From positions 1 through 57,531 of the forward strand of contig NZ_AUFQ01000019.1 in assembly GCF_000426585.1 (NCBI RefSeq): a DNA stretch of 57,531 bases, read 5' to 3'. The notes under the pieces were generated by a model. The model was not told the DNA's origin and searched no databases. It worked only from the letters and a program-made list of their open reading frames with translations. Origin of the DNA: Segatella baroniae DSM 16972 = JCM 13447 (GTDB lineage: Bacteria; Bacteroidota; Bacteroidia; Bacteroidales; Bacteroidaceae). Shown piece by piece: positions 51,103 through 57,531 of the stretch (position 1 is its first letter; every line of letters begins with the position of its first letter). The position numbers and the translations under genes were made by a program.

Positions 51103-54009
51103 TCAATAACCGAAGATCTGCTCTGTCGTCAGGCGCTTGACGGGCCCCAACTTCTCAAGCGTCTTCATGTCGAGGCTCTTCTCGTCGCCCAGAATGATGT
51201 AGCGGTAGGGCTTGCGGGCGATGTTCTTCTGCTGGAAGTCGACAATGTCTTTCAGCGTCAGCGTGGGCAACTTGGCATACACTTCCTGCATGTAGTCGTG
51301 CTCCAAGCCCAGCTGACGGAGGAAGAGATAGCGACTGATGACGTTGAACTTGGTCGTGCGCTCGCTCTGAATGCTCTTCACAAGGCTCTGCTTGGCCAGT
51401 TCGAAGGCGGCCTCGTTCTGCGGCATGTCGTCGAGAATCTCGTTGAACACCTTGACGCAGTCGGCCATCTTGTCGTTCTGCGAGATGATGTGGGTGAAGA
51501 AACTCTCCGGTTGTCCTTCGCGTTCGGGGCGCAGGTAGCGTGCGAAAGCATTGTAGGCCAGGCCACGGGTTTCGCGGAGTTCCTGGAAAACGACCGTGTT
51601 CATGCCGCCGCCGAAGTACTGGTTGAAGAGAGTTTCTATCGGAGCCTTGGCCGGACTCCACATAATGCCCTCGTTGTGGTACTGGCGCATGTAGATGTTC
51701 TTGGCCGTATAGGGCGCGATGATGACCTCGTTCTTGGGTGTCGGCTGCTCTTTGTAAGGTCTGGCGACAGGCTCTTTCGCCCAAACCTTGCCCACTTTGT
51801 GATGTTGCAGAAGGAGGTTGCAAAGTTGTTTCTCGCTGTCGGGGCCGTAGTAGAGCACGGTGTGGGCGTAGTTGTCGAGGCTTCCCAACAGGCCTACGAG
51901 CTGTTGGGGATTCATGGCGCGCAGCTGCTTCATCGTGAAATCATTGCGTTTGGGATTGTAGGGGCCGTAAACACCATAGTCCCAAAGGGCCTCGAAGTTT
52001 GCGTTCTGGCTGGTCTTGGCATCCATGCGCACCTTTTCGATGAGGTTGCAGAACTGGCTCCAGCTGCTTACGTCGGCCTTGGCTCCATGCAAAACCTTCT
52101 CCAGCAGTTGCAAAGCCTGGGGCAGGTTCTCGTTCAGGCCGCTCAATTGAATGGTGATGTGCCTTGCGTCGGTGGACATATTGTAGCTGCAAGCCAGCTT
52201 GTAGAAGGCTTGTTTGATATCCGAAACGGTCATGTCTTTCGTTCCGATGAAGTCGAGATAAGCGCAGGCGTAGCCATAACGCAGGTCGGACTCGTCACCG
52301 AAGTTATAGCGGAAGACAAGTTTGAACAGCCCATCCGTGATGTTTTGCTTATATATATAAGGTAGACCTTTCTTTACATTGCCGAAAGCAAGCTCCTTGT
52401 TGAAGTCTATAAAGACCGGTTGAATGGGCTTCGTGTTCGCTGTTCGGATGTCGGTCAGGAATCCGCTCTCGTATTCTCGGTTGGCGGGAATGGGCGTAAT
52501 GGCCGGCTTTTCAATATTCTTGAGCGTGGTGTCTTCGCCCATGCGCTTGTAGACGCAGACGAAATTGTCGACACGGAGGTTCTTGCGGGCGAAGTCGATG
52601 ATGTCCTTTTTAGTCAACTTGGCCTGTCGTTCCAAACGCAGCGACTCGTTTTCCCAACTCTTGTCGTTGACAAACGCGTCGATCATCATGTCCACACGCG
52701 TCTCGTTGTTGTCCAGTGAACTGTAGAACTGCAGCTTCTTGTTGGCGATGACGGCAGGCAGCAGGTCGTCAGGAAACGCTCCGCGGCCCAGCTTCTCGAT
52801 TTCTTTCAGAACCAAGGCCCGCACATCCTCCAGCTTCTGTCCCTCCAACGGAGCACCCTGAACGATGAAAGCGGTGTAATCGTGCATCTCGTCGAGCATG
52901 GTACCCACCTCCTGTGTTTTCATTTGCTGGTTGATGTTGGTGTCGAAGAGTCCAGCCTTACCGTTGGAAAGCATGCTCTTGATGACGTCGAGCGTATCGT
53001 TCTGAAGTTCGGCAGCCCCCTTGAAGAGCCATCCCATCATCAGATTTTCGGCGTCCTGGCCCACCACACTTGAGTCTTTTGGCGCAGAGATGGCGTTCTG
53101 GGCTGCAAATTCGGGACGCGACAGGTCGGGACTCGCGTTCCAGGAGCCGAAATATTGGTCGATGATTGCCATCACCTGGTCGGGCTCAATGTCGCCCGCA
53201 AGCGCGATGGCGATATTGTTCGGCACGTAATAGCGACTGAAATACTTCTTGATATTGACGATGGAAGGATTCTTCAGGTGCTCCTGTTCGCCGATGGTTG
53301 TCTGCGTTCCGTAGGGATGGGTGGGCGCAAGGAGCTTCCACAGGGCAGCGTATTGCTTACTATCGTCGCTTCCCATGCTGATGTTTTTCTCCTCATACAC
53401 GGCTTCGAGTTCGGTGTGGAAGCCGCGAATCACCATGTTCTGGAAACGGTCGCTCTGTATTTTAGCCCAATTCTCCAGTTCGTTGGAAGGTATGTTCTCG
53501 ACATAGCAGGTCACGTCGTTGCTCGTATAGGCGTTGCTGCCTTCGCTGCCGATGCTGGCCATGAGCTTGTCATACTCATTGGGGATGTTGTAGCGGGCCG
53601 CCAACTGCGACACCGAGTCGATTTCATGATAGGCTTGCTTGCGCAGCAGCGGGTCGGTGAGCGTGCGGTAGTGCTCATAGCGGCGCTCGATGTCTTCGAG
53701 ATAAGGCTTCTCTTGGGCATAGTCCGTCGTGCCGAAGCGCTTCGTTCCCTTGAACATCAGGTGCTCCAGATAGTGGGCCAGGCCCGTCGTCTCGGCCGGA
53801 TCGTTGCGCGACCCCGTCTTCACGACAATGTTGGCTTGCACGCGCGGCTTCTCTTTGTTCACACTCATATAGACCTTCAATCCGTTGGCAAGGGTGTAGA
53901 TGCGTGTCTGTGTGGCGTCTCCCTTGACGACAGAGTACGGATAATCCTTGGCAAGCGCGGCTGTCGCGATGGCCAAAGCTGCAAAAAGAAATAATAATGC
54001 CTTTTTCAT
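51103..54009 (-). CDS. M16 family zinc peptidase, two-domain (insulinase-like), exported
   Basis: This 968-residue protein, from MKKALLFLFAALAIATAALA, has a signal peptide. The inverted zinc motif HYLEH is at 79-83, followed after about 75 residues by ELEAVYEEKN, which carries the third ligand. A second, inactive M16-like half follows, as usual for the 100-kDa members. It degrades peptides in the periplasm; the target is unknown. The frame opens 11 codons earlier, but the signal peptide fixes the start. The DUF4954 gene lies 16 bases upstream, so they are likely cotranscribed. Confidence 0.93.
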   Translation of the reverse strand: MKKALLFLFAALAIATAALAKDYPYSVVKGDATQTRIYTLANGLKVYMSVNKEKPRVQANIVVKTGSRNDPAETTGLAHYLEHLMFKGTKRFGTTDYAQEKPYLEDIERRYEHYRTLTDPLLRKQAYHEIDSVSQLAARYNIPNEYDKLMASIGSEGSNAYTSNDVTCYVENIPSNELENWAKIQSDRFQNMVIRGFHTELEAVYEEKNISMGSDDSKQYAALWKLLAPTHPYGTQTTIGEQEHLKNPSIVNIKKYFSRYYVPNNIAIALAGDIEPDQVMAIIDQYFGSWNASPDLSRPEFAAQNAISAPKDSSVVGQDAENLMMGWLFKGAAELQNDTLDVIKSMLSNGKAGLFDTNINQQMKTQEVGTMLDEMHDYTAFIVQGAPLEGQKLEDVRALVLKEIEKLGRGAFPDDLLPAVIANKKLQFYSSLDNNETRVDMMIDAFVNDKSWENESLRLERQAKLTKKDIIDFARKNLRVDNFVCVYKRMGEDTTLKNIEKPAITPIPANREYESGFLTDIRTANTKPIQPVFIDFNKELAFGNVKKGLPYIYKQNITDGLFKLVFRYNFGDESDLRYGYACAYLDFIGTKDMTVSDIKQAFYKLACSYNMSTDARHITIQLSGLNENLPQALQLLEKVLHGAKADVSSWSQFCNLIEKVRMDAKTSQNANFEALWDYGVYGPYNPKRNDFTMKQLRAMNPQQLVGLLGSLDNYAHTVLYYGPDSEKQLCNLLLQHHKVGKVWAKEPVARPYKEQPTPKNEVIIAPYTAKNIYMRQYHNEGIMWSPAKAPIETLFNQYFGGGMNTVVFQELRETRGLAYNAFARYLRPEREGQPESFFTHIISQNDKMADCVKVFNEILDDMPQNEAAFELAKQSLVKSIQSERTTKFNVISRYLFLRQLGLEHDYMQEVYAKLPTLTLKDIVDFQQKNIARKPYRYIILGDEKSLDMKTLEKLGPVKRLTTEQIFGY

Positions 54010-54025
54010 TATGATGTTGAATGAA

Positions 54026-55870
54026 TCAGTTTTCAAAGTCAATCTCGTGGTCCAAGCTCTCTATGAAGTCGTCCAAGACGGCAGGTTCCACGTCGCCCAT
54101 CGCGTATTCCTTCTCTGCGTCCTTGCGGATTTCGGCTATCCAAGTCCTTCGAGCGTTGACATAGTCTTCATGGATGCGTGCAATGTCCTTGTCGGAGATT
54201 TCTTCCAAGTGGTAATAGTCCAATATCAGTTGGTAAGTCCAGGCCCACTGGTAGTCGCGATAGTGGCTGTTGATGTGTTGGAAGCGGAGGAGTATGCCTT
54301 CGACCGTATCTATTTGTCCTTCCTTGATGTCTTCAATAAGTCGCTTTTCCTCGCTTTCGGGCAGCAGCAGACCCGAGAGGTCGTTCCATACGCCCTGCCC
54401 CACCGGCGATGTCGGCACACTGAAAGCCCCCCATTGCAACACCCGTTTCAAGACGGCGCCCATGTAAATGCGCAACGCGATGTCGTAGTATTTGATACCT
54501 TTGCGCAGCGATGAAGCGTTGATGACATATTCGTGATAGTTGTAAGTGGAGACATTGTCGCCGCTGGCTTCGCGGAGTCTTTCCAAAATGCGCTTCCCTT
54601 CGATGATTTCACCCACGGAGAAGGGCGACAACCAATCGAAATTGACAATGCTTTTCTGACACCCTTTGGGGCGGACGTCACGCTTCGGCCACTTGCGGAT
54701 GTCGCGATAGAGACCCACCGTGGTGATGTTGCGTCCCGGAGACAGATACATGGTGTCGCCGTATGCTATCAAATAAGAGAAAGGAAGATTGCGGGTGTCG
54801 GGATGGTACATCAGTTTGCCGAAGCAGACGCTGAACGTTCCGATGTTGGCGGGCATGAGCAGATAGGCGCCGCTGGCCGTCTTGCAACCCCGTTCGAGCA
54901 TGCCGTAGTGCAACGGCCCCATCTTGTAAGCGTGGTTGCTGAAGTTCGTGGCGCTGCCTGCATTGTAAAAGGAGAATTGTCCGCCGATGAGCAGGCTGCT
55001 CTTGTGGTGACTTGCCGTGAAAGGGCCGCAGAAAGCGGCGCACGCTTCGCCATTGCTCATGTAGGAATTGGCAAAGAATACGCTGGCCGAAGCCGTGAAC
55101 CCATTGGCTATCTGGCATGCTTCACCGACGAAACAGTCCTGTATCTTCACGCTGTTGATGACCGAAGAGCCGTAGCTGATGATGGAGTTCTCACAGATGA
55201 CGCCCGTCCCTATGAACACATTCGCGTTGCCGTTGCTCAAAATCGTGCAGTCGCTGAGCCGTGAAGCGCCGCTGATTTCACAGTCGTCCTCGATGATTGT
55301 GTTCGTGATTTCCTTGGTGTTGACAATCTTGACATTGTTTCCCAGCGTGCCACGGTCGGGCTGGTTGCTGTAGATACTCTCGTTGATGAGCCGACGGATG
55401 CAGTCCTTCAGTTCCCGGTCGTGCATGTGCTTCACCATGAAAGCAGCAAACTGACTGTTCAAATCACGAAAGCTGACGAGGTTGCCTTCGCCTATCTCGT
55501 TGAGGACGGAGATGAGATTGCCTTCTCCGTAGGTGGCTCCTTCGGTGGTTTCGAGCGTACACACGTTGCTGATATAGCAGTCGTCGCCGATCGAATAGTT
55601 GTTGATGTAGTTTCCGATGTTCTCTATCAGGCAGTTGTCACCTATCCTCACGTTGCGCAACGTGGCGTTGTTGATACCCGAATGCTTCAGGAATCCCCGG
55701 CTCACCTCCACGCTCTTGTCGAAGACGCCCAGCTCGATGTCGCCATAGAACATGACCCGATGGAAATAGTTAGGCCGGAAGTCGTCATCCACCAGCACGC
55801 GGTTCCAGTCCTCGGCCCAACAACTGTTGTCTTCCAGTATGCCGATTTCATCGTCAGTAAGTTGTCTCAT
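54026..55870 (-). CDS. DUF4954 family left-handed beta-helix protein
   Basis: This 614-residue protein matches a Bacteroidetes and Spirochaetes family known only as DUF4954. The stretch from about 55 to 310 has hexapeptide-like repeats, such as VRIGDNCLIENIGNYINNYSIGDDCYISN and IIEDDCEISGASRLSDCTIL, as in acyl- and nucleotidyl-transferases of the beta-helix type. The C-terminal part is helical. It has no signal, so it is probably cytoplasmic; its reaction is unknown. It lies 40 bases after hflX and 16 bases before the M16 gene, in one operon. Confidence 0.85.
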   Translation of the reverse strand: MRQLTDDEIGILEDNSCWAEDWNRVLVDDDFRPNYFHRVMFYGDIELGVFDKSVEVSRGFLKHSGINNATLRNVRIGDNCLIENIGNYINNYSIGDDCYISNVCTLETTEGATYGEGNLISVLNEIGEGNLVSFRDLNSQFAAFMVKHMHDRELKDCIRRLINESIYSNQPDRGTLGNNVKIVNTKEITNTIIEDDCEISGASRLSDCTILSNGNANVFIGTGVICENSIISYGSSVINSVKIQDCFVGEACQIANGFTASASVFFANSYMSNGEACAAFCGPFTASHHKSSLLIGGQFSFYNAGSATNFSNHAYKMGPLHYGMLERGCKTASGAYLLMPANIGTFSVCFGKLMYHPDTRNLPFSYLIAYGDTMYLSPGRNITTVGLYRDIRKWPKRDVRPKGCQKSIVNFDWLSPFSVGEIIEGKRILERLREASGDNVSTYNYHEYVINASSLRKGIKYYDIALRIYMGAVLKRVLQWGAFSVPTSPVGQGVWNDLSGLLLPESEEKRLIEDIKEGQIDTVEGILLRFQHINSHYRDYQWAWTYQLILDYYHLEEISDKDIARIHEDYVNARRTWIAEIRKDAEKEYAMGDVEPAVLDDFIESLDHEIDFEN

Positions 55871-55910
55871 CTATGTTGCCGATTAATTGATGTAAGCTCG
55901 TTGAAGTCCT

Positions 55911-57161
55911 TTATTCCTCCATTTGCGGATAAAGGAAGTCGTTGTAGGGGTATTTCTGTACATGAAGTTCACGAACTTTTTTATACAAGATGTCGCGAAA
56001 TTCATCTATGTTTTCCTTTTTCTTGGCCGAAATGAAGAGACAATTGTCGTTCAGTCGGGCCATCCAGGTGCGTTTCAGCTGCTCCAAGTCGATGTTCTCA
56101 CGTGTTTCCGGCGTCAGGTCGTCTTCGTCCTTTTCCACCCATTTGTAGTTGTCGATCTTGTTAAAGACAATCATCGTGGGCTTGTCGCTGCACTCCAAGT
56201 CTTTCAATGTCTGGTCGACCACCCTGATCTGTTCCTCGAAATCGGGGTGTGAAATGTCGACAACATGCAGCAACAGGTCAGCTTCACGCACCTCGTCGAG
56301 CGTCGACTTGAAGGAGTCCACAAGGTCGGTGGGCAGTTTTCGGATGAATCCGACCGTGTCGGCGAGCAGGAACGGCAGATTCTCGACGACCACTTTGCGC
56401 ACCGTCGTGTCGAGGGTGGCGAAGAGTTTGTTCTCGGCAAACACCTCACTCTTGGCCATCAGGTTCATGATGGTGGACTTCCCTACGTTGGTATAGCCCA
56501 CGAGCGCCACACGGATGAGGCGTCCACGGTTCTTGCGTTGGGTCGTTTTCTGCTTGTCTATCTCCACCAGACGCTGCTTCAAGAGGGTGATGCGCTGCAA
56601 GATGATGCGGCGGTCCATCTCCAACTGCGTCTCACCCGGACCGCGAAGACCTACAGACCCCTTGCCTCCGCCCGAACCGGAACCGCCTCCCTGACGCTCC
56701 AAGTGCGTCCACAAGCGTTGCAGTCGGGGCAGCATATAGCGATACTGGGCCAATTCCACCTGCGTTTTTGCATTGGCGGTCTGCGCCCGCATGGCGAATA
56801 TATCCAAGATAAGAGAGGTTCTGTCCAGTATTTTCACCTTCAATTCGTTCTCTATGTTCCTGATTTGCTTGGCCGAAAGTTCGTCATCAAAGATGACCAT
56901 GCCGACGGGTTCGTCGGCATCTTCGCAATCATCTATGTATTGCTTGATTTCCTGAAGTTTCCCTTTACCGACATAAGTCACCTGACTTGGGCCGTTCACC
57001 TTTTGTGTGAATCGCTTCCGGGTGACCGCTCCCGCCGTGTCGGCGAGGAACTCCAGTTCATCAAGATATTCTTTTGTCTTGGCTTCATCCTGGCCGGGAG
57101 TCACCAATCCCACCAGAATGGCAGTCTCGGCCTTGGCTTCAGAGATTACAAATTCTTTCAT
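55911..57161 (-). CDS. hflX: Ribosome-associated GTPase HflX
   Basis: This 416-residue protein has an N-terminal HflX domain (1-200: VTYVGKGKLQEI, LDRTSLILDIFAMRAQTANAKTQVELAQ, a glycine-rich loop GGGSGSGGGKGSVGLRGPGE). A G domain follows with P-loop GYTNVGKST (222-230), DTVGFIRKLP (G3) and NKIDNY (G4). HflX splits stalled or damaged ribosomes under stress. It is first in an operon with the DUF4954 and M16 genes. No TAnnTTTG promoter was found before it. Confidence 0.94.
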   Translation of the reverse strand: MKEFVISEAKAETAILVGLVTPGQDEAKTKEYLDELEFLADTAGAVTRKRFTQKVNGPSQVTYVGKGKLQEIKQYIDDCEDADEPVGMVIFDDELSAKQIRNIENELKVKILDRTSLILDIFAMRAQTANAKTQVELAQYRYMLPRLQRLWTHLERQGGGSGSGGGKGSVGLRGPGETQLEMDRRIILQRITLLKQRLVEIDKQKTTQRKNRGRLIRVALVGYTNVGKSTIMNLMAKSEVFAENKLFATLDTTVRKVVVENLPFLLADTVGFIRKLPTDLVDSFKSTLDEVREADLLLHVVDISHPDFEEQIRVVDQTLKDLECSDKPTMIVFNKIDNYKWVEKDEDDLTPETRENIDLEQLKRTWMARLNDNCLFISAKKKENIDEFRDILYKKVRELHVQKYPYNDFLYPQMEE

Positions 57162-57218
57162 TCTGAATTACAACAACCTTAATTCCGCAACACTATTATA
57201 AATTAAACTTTTTAAGTA

Positions 57219-57531
57219 CCTGAGCAACAAAAAGTTGCTCAGGATTTTGCCATGTCAGAATTTTCACTTATCTTAGTGTTGCAAAAAAAAACAAGAGAAT
57301 CCAACGATAGACATGGCGAAGATACAAATTAAATCTGAGAGACTCACTCCTTTTGGGGGATTATTTTCAATCATGGAGCAATTTGACTCCACATTATCAT
57401 CTGTCATCGACTCAACCCTCGGTCTAAGGTGTAGATCGTTCGGTTATCAGTACAGCGAAATCATCCGTTCTCTCATGAGTATCTACTTCTGTGGCGGTTC
57501 ATGTATTGAGGATGTCACTACTCATTTGATG
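57219..57531 (+). mobile_element. Left part of an IS1380-type insertion sequence
   Basis: The transposase starts at 57313. Upstream, CCTGAGCAAC and GTTGCTCAGG (57219-57228, 57234-57243) form a 10-base stem with a 5-base loop; this could be the terminal region of the element, but the exact end is not provable without its right side. The element runs off the window. It lies just before hflX and is divergent from it. Confidence 0.65.
57313..57531 (+). CDS. IS1380-family transposase, N-terminal part only
   Basis: Seventy-three codons are visible before the window ends, beginning MAKIQIKSERLTPFGGLFSIM and continuing with SSVIDSTLGLRC and GYQYSEIIRSLMSIYF. This N-terminus is that of IS1380-family DDE transposases common in Bacteroides and Prevotella. 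The catalytic residues lie outside the window. A weak -7-like TAGTGTTG lies at 57274-57281. Confidence 0.85.
   Translation, partial: MAKIQIKSERLTPFGGLFSIMEQFDSTLSSVIDSTLGLRCRSFGYQYSEIIRSLMSIYFCGGSCIEDVTTHLM

Overview
The window looks like chromosome from a Bacteroidales bacterium, most likely a member of the Prevotellaceae. Three signs point there. Many genes have the Bacteroidetes -7 promoter element TAnnTTTG, in several cases with TTTG about 20 bases upstream. There is a SusC/SusD pair with an ECF sigma and a FecR anti-sigma. Several families or fusions are typical of the phylum: MurF-Alr fusion, bifunctional fucokinase/GDP-fucose pyrophosphorylase, GSCFA protein, DUF4954 and a Na+-type pyrophosphatase. 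All calls were made by reading the sequence, with no database search.

Layout. The left edge (1-161) holds the N-terminus of a tyrosine recombinase running off the window, followed by about 600 bases without a gene. Then come rpsO (minus) and typA (plus), the membrane pyrophosphatase, and a minus-strand cluster mtnN-luxS-HHH/barrel protein (activated methyl cycle and AI-2). From 9.6 to 15.7 kb a plus-strand operon carries a YfhO-type membrane protein, Fkp (GDP-fucose salvage) and a GSCFA protein. A DASS transporter, a small membrane protein, MurF-Alr, a nitroreductase and a B12-dependent ribonucleotide reductase follow. Next are folB, an amidase, an MCE lipid-transport protein and dnaA.

From 28.7 to 32.4 kb lies a thiamin locus on the minus strand: a TPP riboswitch, a TonB receptor, a PnuC-type transporter and thiamin pyrophosphokinase. 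These form an import-and-activate route under one riboswitch.

From 32.5 to 47.6 kb lies a polysaccharide utilization locus (PUL). A GH89 enzyme (minus) diverges from a plus-strand row of SusC with an STN signalling domain, SusD, a Tat-exported TIM-barrel-like protein, its duplicated signal-less paralogue, a divergent GH10 and a second GH89, followed by an ECF sigma/FecR pair. The set suggests uptake and breakdown of a glycan with alpha-GlcNAc caps, switched on by transport through the receptor. The paired HxGMDEE proteins are the best candidates here for undescribed enzymes.

From 47.8 kb to the end, genes on the minus strand encode a DUF389 membrane protein, class I fumarase, an M16 peptidase, a DUF4954 beta-helix protein and HflX. 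An IS1380-type transposase enters at the right edge.

A second unusual theme is non-coding. Five gene spacers (528-637, 9026-9113, 26609-26784, 40100-40195, 47662-47771) hold short arrays with a period of 22 (locally 23) bases. Their core words differ, but most include an inverted unit that can form a hairpin.
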